A stretch of DNA of 10,746 nt from Gemmatimonadota bacterium (GCA_003142495.1 PLMM01000114.1:1-10746), one strand, 5' to 3'. Positions 1 through 6,092 are shown, numbered from the stretch's first letter. Notes: generated from the letters alone by a model not told the origin. Numbers and translations are program-made.

Positions 1-465
1 GATGCACGCGACGATGCGCATTACGCGATTGAGATGCATTGGCAGAAATGCCGCGAGCGAATCACTCTTCATCGCCGGCAGGCGCGCGAGGTCCGTGCGC
101 ACCGAGTCGATCACCGACGTCCACGACGGATCGGCCTGCACGTGCATCTCGCGGATGCGCTTCTCGAAGTTCGTGAGCATGCCGCTCACGAGCTGCTCGT
201 GCGCCGGCAGCTTGCCGAGGGCCGCATCGGGCGTCGCGGTACGAAGCGCCTTCACGTCGCTGGTCACGGCGGCCACCGTCGCGGTGACCTCGCTGTCCGG
301 CTTGGTGACCGTCAGCGACGTCGGCGGGGCGAGCAGGCCGGCGGTGCTGCTCGAGTCCGCGGCGAGCGATCCCGAATCTGAGGCCGCGTGCTGATCGGGC
401 CCCTTGCAGGCCAGGGCGATAGTCAGCAGCGCAAGAACGCGGAGTCGCGTTGGAAGACGCGGCAT
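1..465 (-). CDS. Probable lipoprotein of unknown function, N-terminal part (cut by left edge)
   Basis: The minus-strand frame is open from an ATG at 465-463 to the window edge, giving 155 codons with no stop seen. The product begins MPRLPTRLRVLALLTIALAC. This has a basic N-terminus, a hydrophobic stretch and a cysteine at residue 20, followed by a polar Asp/Ser/Ala-rich linker, which is the layout of a lipoprotein. The lipobox (I-A-L-A-C) is atypical because Ala sits at -3. The remaining sequence is mostly helical and charged, with motifs such as KLPAHEQLVSGML and LPMHLNRVMRI and paired Met/His residues. I do not recognise the family and assign no function. No strong SD precedes the ATG. A 16-nt palindrome lies just upstream of the start. 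Plus-strand frames here lack signal peptide or domain character and look like shadows. The call rests on the signal sequence and the long open frame. Confidence 0.62.
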   Translation of the reverse strand, partial: MPRLPTRLRVLALLTIALACKGPDQHAASDSGSLAADSSSTAGLLAPPTSLTVTKPDSEVTATVAAVTSDVKALRTATPDAALGKLPAHEQLVSGMLTNFEKRIREMHVQADPSWTSVIDSVRTDLARLPAMKSDSLAAFLPMHLNRVMRIVACI

Positions 466-485
466 GGAGATCTCAGGTCGAATGG

Positions 486-501
486 CGGCGGTTGACCGCC
501 G
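486..501. promoter_or_regulatory. 16-nt perfect inverted repeat upstream of the lipoprotein gene
   Basis: CGGCGGTTGACCGCCG has 7-nt arms (CGGCGGT and ACCGCCG) around a 2-nt centre. It lies 21 nt upstream of the lipoprotein start, inside its presumed leader. The short spacer suits a protein-binding dyad better than an RNA hairpin, so an operator is possible. It is not followed by a U tract, so it is not an intrinsic terminator. Function is inferred from position only. Confidence 0.35.
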
Positions 502-698
502 AAAGTGTGCGAGCGACGGACTTTTATCGCATTGTTCACGCCCGGAAGGTACTCTCCGGCGTTCAGGGGCGCACCTGGAGGCGTCTCAATGCTGACCTCG
601 CTTCGCCCACTCCCACCTTTTAGACGTTAGCCGCGCCTTTCCGACGGTTCGCATACCCCCGGCCTCGAAAATCGACACGCACTCCGCCGTGCTCTGTC

Positions 699-710
699 TC
701 ATTTCAATGA
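699..710. promoter_or_regulatory. Short AT-rich inverted repeat upstream of the sigma-factor gene
   Basis: TCATTTCAATGA has 5-nt arms (TCATT and AATGA) around TC. It stands out as AT-rich in a GC-rich leader and ends 67 nt before the sigma-factor start, close to where its promoter should be. A repeat this short can arise by chance, so it is only a candidate operator or promoter element. Confidence 0.2.
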
Positions 711-777
711 AGGCTGACGTCCTCATAGATGTGGCGCCGCCGCATCGCTCACCGTTGCCCGAGACGAACGAGACCGC

Positions 778-1302
778 TTGAATATCCGACAGCTGTTCGA
801 ACGCCATTATCCGAGCCTCGTCTGGTATCTTCACAGGCGACTCGGCGATCGCGACATGGCCGAGGATTTGGCGCAGGAGGCGTTCGTGCGCTTGATCGAC
901 AAGCCGCCGCGCGAGCCGGACGCGTGGCTGTACGTCGTGGCGGGGAACCTCGCGCGCGATGCGCAGCGCGGCGAGCTGCGTCGGTCGCGGCATCTCGGGA
1001 TCGTCGATACGGCTGACGACGGCAGAGTAGAGGCGGCGGATCCGGCGCCAAGCGCGGACGAGTCGATGTGCAGCGCCGAAGAATCGGCGCTGGTGCAAGA
1101 GACGCTCGCGCTGCTGCCGGAGCGCGATGCGGCGCTGCTCGTGATGCGGGCGGACGACGTGTCGTACCGCGAGATCGCGGCGGCGATCGGCGTGTCGCCC
1201 ACATCGGTGGGTCCGCTGCTCGCGCGCGCGCAGCAGCGCTTCATCCGCGCGCTCGGAACGCGCGCACACGATCGGGGGGGCGATGCGCGAGCATCCAACT
1301 GA
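778..1302 (+). CDS. ECF-family RNA polymerase sigma factor
   Basis: This 174-residue product has the two-domain layout of an extracytoplasmic-function sigma factor, which directs RNA polymerase to a small regulon. Region 2 spans about residues 4-70, with LFERHYPSLVWYLHRRLGD and the core-binding motif AEDLAQEAFVRL at 28-39; PDAWLYVVAGNLARD at 47-61 corresponds to region 2.3/2.4. Region 4 spans about 103-157, with LPERDAALLVMRADDVSY followed by the helix-turn-helix YREIAAAIGVSPTSVGPLLA. The start is a TTG; the frame is open back to a TGA at 715-717 and offers no better start, and this one gives the usual family N-terminus. The last 20 nt overlap the anti-sigma gene. The PRxPDAWLYVVAGN segment resembles FecI-like factors, consistent with the receptor gene downstream, but subgroup assignment is inference. 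Confidence 0.93.
   Translation: MNIRQLFERHYPSLVWYLHRRLGDRDMAEDLAQEAFVRLIDKPPREPDAWLYVVAGNLARDAQRGELRRSRHLGIVDTADDGRVEAADPAPSADESMCSAEESALVQETLALLPERDAALLVMRADDVSYREIAAAIGVSPTSVGPLLARAQQRFIRALGTRAHDRGGDARASN
1274..1280 (+). promoter_or_regulatory. G7 tract acting as ribosome binding site of the anti-sigma gene
   Basis: Seven consecutive G residues end 2 nt before the ATG at 1283 and lie inside the last codons of the sigma-factor gene. This is the only purine-rich tract positioned to act as an SD for the anti-sigma start, although the spacing is short. A homopolymer here could also alter the last ten sigma codons if its length changed. Confidence 0.4.
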
Positions 1303-1885
1303 AGGCGCACTGCAGGCGCTGCTCGATGGCGAGCTGCCGCGCGTGCGCACGATCATCGTGCGCACCCATCTGCTCAGCTGCGAGACGTGTCGCGCGCGCA
1401 TCGAGGCGACACGCGCGACGATGTCACTCGTGAACGCGCTGCTGCGCCGAAGCACACCGAACGTCGACAGCGCCTCGGCGTGGGCGCGTCTCGTGATTCG
1501 TAGCGGCGGTCGCGCGGAGTCGCGGGGGCGCGGGCCCGCGCGCTGGGCATCGGCGGCCGCGCTCGCGCTGGCGACGGCCGCGCTCATCGTGACGATGGTG
1601 CGCGGCACTTCCAGATCGGCGCCAGGTGTCGACGCGTTCGCCCTCGTGCGCGAGGCGCAGGCGCATCCGGCAACTGCGCTGCTGCGCGACGCATGCTGCA
1701 GCGATCACGATGGCGGCGATCGCAACGACGATGGGCTGTTGACGCTCAGCACCGTCGGCGAGAAGGTCACCGTCGTCATCGTCTACGAGGATGTCGATCA
1801 CAGCGGCACGTTCACGCACGGCGACATCGTGCGCTACGTCTCCACCATTCCAAACGGCGCGCCCGTTCCACAGCCAGCTCGCTGA
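1283..1885 (+). CDS. Membrane-bound zinc-binding anti-sigma factor with EF-hand-like C-terminal loops
   Basis: The 200-residue product starts inside the sigma gene, so the two are translationally coupled and it most likely binds and inhibits that sigma factor. The N-terminal part carries the zinc anti-sigma signature H29-x3-C33-x2-C36 (HLLSCETC). A Gly/Arg-rich linker precedes one hydrophobic segment at about 88-106 (WASAAALALATAALIVTMV), predicting a cytoplasmic sigma-binding domain and an extracytoplasmic domain of about 95 residues. That outer part is unusual. It has vicinal cysteines C138-C139 and two stretches with EF-hand loop spacing. One is DRNDDGLLTLST at 146-157, which lacks the final acidic residue. 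The other is DVDHSGTFTHGD at 170-181, which has D, D, S, G, F and D at loop positions 1, 3, 5, 6, 8 and 12. Calcium binding is inferred, not shown. The gene ends 49 nt before the receptor start. Confidence 0.82.
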   Translation: MREHPTEGALQALLDGELPRVRTIIVRTHLLSCETCRARIEATRATMSLVNALLRRSTPNVDSASAWARLVIRSGGRAESRGRGPARWASAAALALATAALIVTMVRGTSRSAPGVDAFALVREAQAHPATALLRDACCSDHDGGDRNDDGLLTLSTVGEKVTVVIVYEDVDHSGTFTHGDIVRYVSTIPNGAPVPQPAR

Positions 1886-1934
1886 TCTCGCTCTTTCACT
1901 ACGAATCCTCTTCGCACCAGTGACTCTCTCCTCC

Positions 1935-4175
1935 GTGAATCGGATCGCCATCGCACTGATGACGATCGGCGCAGCTTCGCTCACGCCGAGCATCGTTGCA
2001 GCACAGCAAACGGACAGCGTTGCGCGACGCGACTCGATCGCGCGACGCGACAGTATCTACAAGCTGTCGCCCGTCGAGGTGCAGGCGTCGATCCTTCCGG
2101 TCGCCGGCCCGACGATCGGCTCGGGAATTCCGGCGCGCGTCACGACGTTGTCGGGTGCCGCCGTCGACCAGTGGGAGCCGCGCATTCTCCCCGACGTGCT
2201 GGGCACGATCGCTGGCGTCTCGATCTACGATGACCTCGGCTCGCAGTACAAGATCAACGTCGACTATCGCGGCTTCAACACGGGGCCGACGGTCGGGCTG
2301 CCGCCTGGCATTACCGTCTTTCTCGATGGTGTTCGCCAGAACGAGGCGGATGCGCAGGAGGTCGACTTCGACCTGCTGCCTATGGATCACGTGCGGCGCG
2401 TCGAGCTGCTGAGCGGAACGGCATCGCTACTCGGGCCGAACTCGCTCGGTGGCGCGATCAATCTCGTCACCGATCGCGGCGAGGGGCCGACGCATGGATC
2501 GCTCGAGCTGAGCGGCGGATCGTTCGGGCAGGTGGAGGTCGAGGGCACGGTCGAGGGAAAGAGCACCACGGGGTGGGACTACTATCTCGGCGGCGGCTTC
2601 GAGCGCGAGGATGGCTGGCGCGTATCGACGTTCGGCAAGAACTACAACGTCTTCTCGAACGTCGGTCACTTCGGAGCGAATCGCGGATTCGGCATTCAGG
2701 CGCTGGCATCGAAGTCGCGCGTAGGAGAGGCGGGATCGATTCCGGAGAGTCTGTACGGCGATCCGCGGGCCAACTTCACGCCGGGCGACATCGAAGATCT
2801 GAACATGCAGCAGCTGAATCTCACCGGATACGTTCCCTTTGGCGGCGGGCGCGGCACGCTCACGCTGTTCGGCAAGCGCTTCGATGCCGATCGCTTCAAC
2901 GTCAATCAGGCGCCCGATCCGAACGTCGACGCGCTCACGAAGACGTACACTGCTGGCGGCACCGCAGATTGGCGGCGTCAGCTCGCGATCGGGGAAAGCT
3001 CGCTGTCGCTGCGCTTCGGCGTGGACGGATCAGCGAACTGGGTGCACGAGCAGATCATCAATACGCCGGCTCACGGCGCGGAAGGCGACGCTGGAATCGG
3101 CTTTGGCGGCGCCGCGCCGCAACTCGGGCTCACCACGGATGTGAAGAGCCCGAGCTGGGATCTCGCCGGCTATGGGCTCGCCGACTACAACTTCAGTCGC
3201 GTGACGCTGTCGGCTGGAGCGCGCTTCGACTACATCCGCGTTCCGTTCCAGAATCAGCTCAATGCCGGCGACAACACGACGAACAGCTTCCACCACTTCA
3301 GCCCGCGCGGTGGAATCAGCGTCGCTGTCGGCGGCGGCGCGTCGCTGTACGGCTCCGTTGGTGGCAGCTTCCGCGCGCCGGCGATCGTGGAGCTCGCGTG
3401 CGCGGATCCGACGGCGTCGTGCCCACTTCCGTTCGCGCTCGGCGACGATCCGCCGCTCAAGCCGGTGCGCGCGGCGACGTACGAACTCGGCGGCAAGTGG
3501 CTACGGGGCAACGTGTTGCTCGATGCGTCCGTGTATCGCACCGACGTTCGCGACGAGATCTTCTTCGTCGAGTCGCCCGGATCGCTGGTGTCGGGCTTCT
3601 TCACCAATCTCGACAAGACACGCCGCGAAGGCGTTGAGCTCTCGCTCATGAGCTCATTCTGGCAGGACCGCATCTCGTGGTACGCGAACTATGCGTACAC
3701 GAGGGCGACGTTCGAGAGCAATGCGCAGATCTTCAGCACGCGCTCGGACAGCGGCTTCGCCGATAGCCCGCTGTTTGGCCCGAACACCGTGACGCCTGGC
3801 GACGTGATGCCGCTCGTGCCTGCGAATCAGGTGAAGGGTGGCTTCTCGGCGCGACTGCCGAACGGGTTTCGCGTGGGGCTCGATGGGCGCTGGATCGGCT
3901 CGCAGTATCTGCGCGGCGACGAGGGGAACGAGCAGAGCCAGCTCGATCCGTATTTCCTCATGGGCGCGCGCGCGGGGTACAGCTACAAGAGCTGGGACTT
4001 CTCCGGCGTCGTGACCAACGTGTTCAACAATCACGATCCGATGTTCGGGACCTACAACGCGAATGCAAGCACCGGTCAGCTCGAGCGCTTTCTCACGCCG
4101 CTCAACGCGCGCGGCTTCGTCTTCAAGATCGCGCGCACGTTCGGCCCTCGTGGCCAGAACAGCGACGACAACTAG
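1935..4175 (+). CDS. TonB-dependent outer-membrane receptor
   Basis: From a GTG at 1935 the product is 746 residues. It has a signal peptide (VNRIAIALMT to about SIVAAQ, residues 1-24), a short linker containing a repeated D-S-[VI]-A-R-R unit, and a probable TonB box at about 43-50 (KLSPVEVQ). The plug domain spans about 47-180 and contains PGITVFLDGVR and the diagnostic VRRVELLSGTASLLGPNSLG with GGAINLVT. The rest alternates aromatic and polar residues as expected for a 22-strand barrel and ends FVFKIARTF plus a ten-residue hydrophilic tail. A cysteine pair (C489, C496) could clamp an outer loop. Such proteins import scarce ligands using TonB energy; the ligand cannot be named from sequence. 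There is no room for the N-terminal signalling (STN) domain found in FecA-type transducers. The frame stays open upstream into the anti-sigma gene, but only the GTG at 1935 (or one at 1920) yields a signal peptide. No SD is visible. Confidence 0.93.
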   Translation: MNRIAIALMTIGAASLTPSIVAAQQTDSVARRDSIARRDSIYKLSPVEVQASILPVAGPTIGSGIPARVTTLSGAAVDQWEPRILPDVLGTIAGVSIYDDLGSQYKINVDYRGFNTGPTVGLPPGITVFLDGVRQNEADAQEVDFDLLPMDHVRRVELLSGTASLLGPNSLGGAINLVTDRGEGPTHGSLELSGGSFGQVEVEGTVEGKSTTGWDYYLGGGFEREDGWRVSTFGKNYNVFSNVGHFGANRGFGIQALASKSRVGEAGSIPESLYGDPRANFTPGDIEDLNMQQLNLTGYVPFGGGRGTLTLFGKRFDADRFNVNQAPDPNVDALTKTYTAGGTADWRRQLAIGESSLSLRFGVDGSANWVHEQIINTPAHGAEGDAGIGFGGAAPQLGLTTDVKSPSWDLAGYGLADYNFSRVTLSAGARFDYIRVPFQNQLNAGDNTTNSFHHFSPRGGISVAVGGGASLYGSVGGSFRAPAIVELACADPTASCPLPFALGDDPPLKPVRAATYELGGKWLRGNVLLDASVYRTDVRDEIFFVESPGSLVSGFFTNLDKTRREGVELSLMSSFWQDRISWYANYAYTRATFESNAQIFSTRSDSGFADSPLFGPNTVTPGDVMPLVPANQVKGGFSARLPNGFRVGLDGRWIGSQYLRGDEGNEQSQLDPYFLMGARAGYSYKSWDFSGVVTNVFNNHDPMFGTYNANASTGQLERFLTPLNARGFVFKIARTFGPRGQNSDDN
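2022..2057 (+). repeat. Two 18-nt tandem units inside the receptor gene
   Basis: The unit GCGCGACGCGACTCGATC at 2022-2039 is followed directly by GCGCGACGCGACAGTATC at 2040-2057. Together with the preceding codons they encode DSVARRDSIARRDSI, just after the signal peptide and before the TonB box. The sequence probably forms a flexible basic periplasmic linker that grew by in-frame duplication. Confidence 0.75.
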
Positions 4176-4178
4176 CGC

Positions 4179-4496
4179 TCAGTCGGCGTACTCGAGCACA
4201 CCCTTGGCGTCGCGGAGCATCACGCATGACGTGGGCTCCGCGAGGGCGAACTGCAGCGAGGATGATCCGTCGAGATCGAAGGCGATTGCATCGAGGGATT
4301 GTCGAACGGCGAGCACTTTGCCGAGCGTTGCTGGTGGCGAGCCAGCGGGCGGAGCGGCGACGGTATGAATGCGAAGCACGGAGCCATCGTCGAAGTGAAG
4401 CTGCGCGGCGGGGCCATCCCAGCCAACCTTTGCGATCGTGCGCCCTTTGATGACCGGCGTGAGCTTCTGATTTCTGGACATGCGTGAAGTCGTCAT
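4179..4496 (-). CDS. Small conserved-looking protein of unknown function
   Basis: I choose the ATG at 4496-4494 because it overlaps the stop of the upstream nuclease gene as ATGA, which gives a 105-residue product. The longer open frame upstream is Arg-rich and is antisense-like or internal to the nuclease gene. A second ATG at 4481 is possible. The product has two similar halves. The first is KGRTIAKVGWDGPAAQLHF with DDGSVLRI (about 18-43). The second is SLDAIAFDLDGSSSLQFALA followed by EPTSCVMLRDAKGVLEYAD (about 68-105). The repeated pattern of a beta-strand, D-G and a beta-strand suggests a small all-beta fold made by internal duplication. There is no signal peptide, so it should be cytoplasmic. 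I do not recognise a named family. It ends 3 nt from the receptor stop on the other strand. Confidence 0.7.
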   Translation of the reverse strand: MTTSRMSRNQKLTPVIKGRTIAKVGWDGPAAQLHFDDGSVLRIHTVAAPPAGSPPATLGKVLAVRQSLDAIAFDLDGSSSLQFALAEPTSCVMLRDAKGVLEYAD

Positions 4497-5185
4497 GGCA
4501 CCGGAGAGTCGAATTGTGCGTGCGGCGGCGAGTACTCGCGCCGCTGGCGACTGCGCTGTTTCTTGCGCGCGCTGGATGACGGCGGGTTCTGGTGCACGTA
4601 CACGCGATAGCCGATCACCCAGTTGTGCGAAATCACGTGCTGCGCGGTCGCGAGGTCGATGGTTCCTGCGCACACGCGGCGATGCAGCTCGTTCTCGAGT
4701 GCGTCCTTCACGTATGCGTTCCACGGATGCGTGCGAAAGGATTGAGGCCAGAGATTCTTCAGCGAGTTGGATCCGCCGAGCTCGAGGCTGATGAGATGAT
4801 CGACTTCGTACTCGCCGGGCTCGTGTGACGGGATGCCGTAGCTCGCGTACGCTTCGCGCTTCACTGCGGCGGGGACGTTGCGCACGCGCTTCGAGTAGCC
4901 GGAGACGCAGATGTCGGCGGCGGTGACGTCGAGGGTGGCGCCGGGGGTCCTGGCTGGATTGGGAACGAAAGGGTATTGGAGCGCGCTGTCGGCCGGCACG
5001 AGGGAGGGCGCCGGTGGCGGCGCCGGCGCCGGCGTCGGCACGGTGTCGGCAACGGAGGGCGGAGGTGGCGGCACGGAGGATGCCGTCCGCTCGCAGGCGA
5101 CGGACGCCACGACGCCGCCGAAAATGGCGAGCCCCGTGATCGTGCGGCGAAGTGCCGCGCGAGTGCTGTCGCGATGCTGGATCAT
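4493..5185 (-). CDS. Exported HNH-type endonuclease-like protein, possible lipoprotein
   Basis: The 230-residue product has an N-terminal export signal (AALRRTITGLAIFGGVVASV followed by A-C). The cysteine at 31 could be lipidated, although the box S-V-A-C is atypical. A proline-rich linker follows at about 39-65 (PPPPPS, PAPAPPPAP). The C-terminal domain contains TPGATLDVTAADICVSGYS at about 79-97 (the track of residues leading into the domain), YEVDHLISLELGGSNSLKN at 126-144 and NLWPQ at 144-148. The D129-H130, N140 and N144 arrangement is the HNH (beta-beta-alpha metal) nuclease core, which cleaves nucleic acid using a divalent metal. K160-D161 and LENELHRRVCAG follow, as in the family. The tail after residue 203 is basic. 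The exported location suggests nutrient scavenging or defence at the cell surface, but the substrate is unknown. It is transcribed divergently from the DUF4412 genes, and its stop overlaps the next gene by 4 nt. Confidence 0.82.
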   Translation of the reverse strand: MIQHRDSTRAALRRTITGLAIFGGVVASVACERTASSVPPPPPSVADTVPTPAPAPPPAPSLVPADSALQYPFVPNPARTPGATLDVTAADICVSGYSKRVRNVPAAVKREAYASYGIPSHEPGEYEVDHLISLELGGSNSLKNLWPQSFRTHPWNAYVKDALENELHRRVCAGTIDLATAQHVISHNWVIGYRVYVHQNPPSSSARKKQRSRQRREYSPPHAQFDSPVP

Positions 5186-5215
5186 TCGCGAAAGCTATCT
5201 GCGCGGGCGCCCTGA

Positions 5216-5247
5216 TTGACGTGGTCGGCGTGCCGCCTGCACATTAT
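5216..5247 (+). promoter_or_regulatory. Weak candidate promoter for the first DUF4412-like gene
   Basis: TTGACG at 5216-5221 is a near-consensus -35 hexamer, and CATTAT at 5242-5247 matches four of six -10 positions. The spacer is 20 nt, longer than the usual 16-18 for a standard housekeeping sigma factor, so the pairing is uncertain. It lies in the only non-coding stretch (5186-5302) between the divergent nuclease and DUF4412 genes. Confidence 0.25.
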
Positions 5248-5259
5248 GGAGATTGGCGC

Positions 5260-5276
5260 CGGCCCACTCCGGGCCG
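5260..5276 (+). promoter_or_regulatory. Small GC-rich hairpin in the leader of the first DUF4412-like gene
   Basis: CGGCCCACTCCGGGCCG forms a 6-bp stem (CGGCCC with GGGCCG) closing a 5-nt loop, 26 nt before the start codon. It would sit in the 5' leader if the candidate promoter upstream is right. There is no U tract, so it is not a terminator. Its role is unknown. Confidence 0.3.
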
Positions 5277-5302
5277 CTGCATTCACTCAGCGACTAACTC
5301 AC

Positions 5303-5971
5303 ATGCAACCAACACGAATGTTCCTCGTTGTCGCGAGCGTCGCCGCCGTGGCGACCACGCGACTTTCCGCTCAGGGCTTCGACGGCGTCATTCAGTTCGT
5401 GTCGTACGAGAATGCAAACCATCCGGACACGATGACGCAGATCACGAAAGGCTCGAAGATCCGTTTCGAGGGAATGGGCAAGGGCGATGGCGCCATGATC
5501 ATGGACGGCACAACACGCCTGATCCTACTCGCGGATCAGAAGAAGTACATGGAGATGCCCGCAAATCTCAGCGCGAGGGAGGCGAGCGAGGAGGGCTCGA
5601 AGCATCACGGAGTCGCCGAGAAGACTGGAAAGACCGAGGTCGTTGCGGGCGTGCCGTGTAACGTGTGGCATTACAAGGGAACGAAGAGCAACGGATCCGC
5701 GGAAGAAGGCGAGGCGTGCATCGCCAGGGGCACCGGATTCATGATCAATCGCCTGTCCGGCGGGATGGTGGGCAACTACTTCAATGCCGGCGGCGCGGCG
5801 TTCGCGACGGAGATGAAGAACGGTGGCGGGATCATGAAGGTGACGGAGAACGGCAAGCTCTCGCTCGTCGCGGTGAAGGTGCAGGCGACTTCGGTGCCCG
5901 ACGCGATGTTCGCGCCGCCGCCGGGCTACACGAAGATGGACATGGGTCGCATGGGCCGCCCGCCGCACTGA
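5303..5971 (+). CDS. Exported DUF4412-like protein, copy 1
   Basis: I choose the ATG at 5303, which opens a clear signal peptide (MQPTRMFLVVASVAAVATTR then LSAQ, cleavage near residue 24) and a 222-residue product; the ATG at 5318 is an alternative. The mature protein begins GFDGVIQFVSYE. It carries the pattern I associate with DUF4412: a strand with K-G-x-K-I-R-F (49-55), a D-G-T-T-R-L-I-L-L-A-D-Q-K-K-Y-M-E-M stretch (68-85), and V-P-C-N-V-W-H-Y (117-124). C119 and C139 are conserved in the neighbouring paralogue with the same 20-residue spacing, suggesting a periplasmic disulfide. The C-terminus is Met/Gly/Pro-rich (GYTKMDMGRMGRPPH). The fold is likely beta-rich and lipoprotein-carrier-like, but the function is unknown. 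No SD is evident. It is probably co-transcribed with copy 2. Confidence 0.85.
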   Translation: MQPTRMFLVVASVAAVATTRLSAQGFDGVIQFVSYENANHPDTMTQITKGSKIRFEGMGKGDGAMIMDGTTRLILLADQKKYMEMPANLSAREASEEGSKHHGVAEKTGKTEVVAGVPCNVWHYKGTKSNGSAEEGEACIARGTGFMINRLSGGMVGNYFNAGGAAFATEMKNGGGIMKVTENGKLSLVAVKVQATSVPDAMFAPPPGYTKMDMGRMGRPPH

Positions 5972-5976
5972 GCGAT

Positions 5977-6060
5977 TGCGACTACGCGATGTTTCTTCCG
6001 CCAGCGGGATACAAGAAGGTTGAGGCTGAGCTCGAGAACGACGAGATTCCGGAGCTATTC
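5977..6060 (+). pseudogene. C-terminal remnant of a third DUF4412-like copy
   Basis: In the spacer between the two paralogues, the frame at 5977-6060 reads CDYAMFLPPAGYKKVEAELE and a further eight residues. It matches the C-terminus of copy 1 (PDAMFAPPPGYTKMD) in the A-M-F, P-P and G-Y-x-K positions, and the nucleotide run GCGATGTT is identical. It has no start, signal peptide or upstream domain. The frame continues to a TGA at 6103-6105. The best reading is a leftover from duplication or partial deletion of a third tandem gene. The homology is short, so it could still be coincidence. Confidence 0.5.
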
Positions 6061-6082
6061 ACGTCCCAAGAACCCTTCCTTG

Positions 6083-6087
6083 AGGAG
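6083..6087 (+). promoter_or_regulatory. Shine-Dalgarno site of DUF4412-like copy 2
   Basis: AGGAG, within TTGAGGAG, stands 5 nt before the ATG at 6093. This is the clearest SD in the window. It decides the start in favour of ATG 6093 over the in-frame GTG at 6087, which overlaps the SD itself. Confidence 0.75.
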
Positions 6088-6092
6088 TGCTC

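Larger units (their letters stand above)
466..777. other. Gene-free divergent leader between the lipoprotein gene and the sigma-factor gene
   Basis: This 312-nt stretch holds no ORF with protein-like character. It must contain the 5' ends and presumably the promoters of two divergent units, the minus-strand lipoprotein and the plus-strand sigma operon. Visible structure is limited to a perfect inverted repeat at 486-501 and a short AT-rich one at 699-710. I could not fix a convincing -35/-10 pair for either direction. A weak ECF-like match (TGAAC, then CGTC 15 nt later) can be read on the minus strand around 507-541, but it is not strong enough to annotate separately. Confidence 0.6.

Noticed and set aside
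2..394. Plus-strand frame of about 130 codons at the left end
   Set aside because: The opposite strand has a longer open frame with a lipoprotein signal; the plus frame has no signal, domain or SD and fits a GC-rich shadow.
703..731. TTCAAT - 17 nt - TAGATG as a housekeeping promoter for the sigma gene
   Set aside because: Only three of six positions match in each hexamer, which is expected by chance in 300 nt.
586..1608. Minus-strand frame of 340 codons opposite the sigma and anti-sigma genes
   Set aside because: It is Arg/Ser-rich without motifs and lies wholly opposite two clearly recognised genes, so it is a shadow frame.
1791..1934. Extended N-terminus of the TonB receptor starting inside the anti-sigma gene
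   Set aside because: The extension would bury the signal peptide at residue 50 and overlap the anti-sigma gene by about 95 nt; the GTG at 1935 gives a normal exported protein.
2573..3637. Plus-strand 354-codon frame inside the receptor gene
   Set aside because: It is an Arg-rich out-of-frame reading of the receptor with no domain signal.
4497..4724. Longer N-terminus for the small protein downstream of the nuclease
   Set aside because: The added residues are Arg-rich and come from an alternate frame of the nuclease gene; the ATGA overlap start is far more plausible.
5000..5060. Repeated GGCGCCGG-type sequence as a possible regulatory repeat
   Set aside because: It lies in the coding region of the nuclease's proline-rich linker, and codon repetition explains it.
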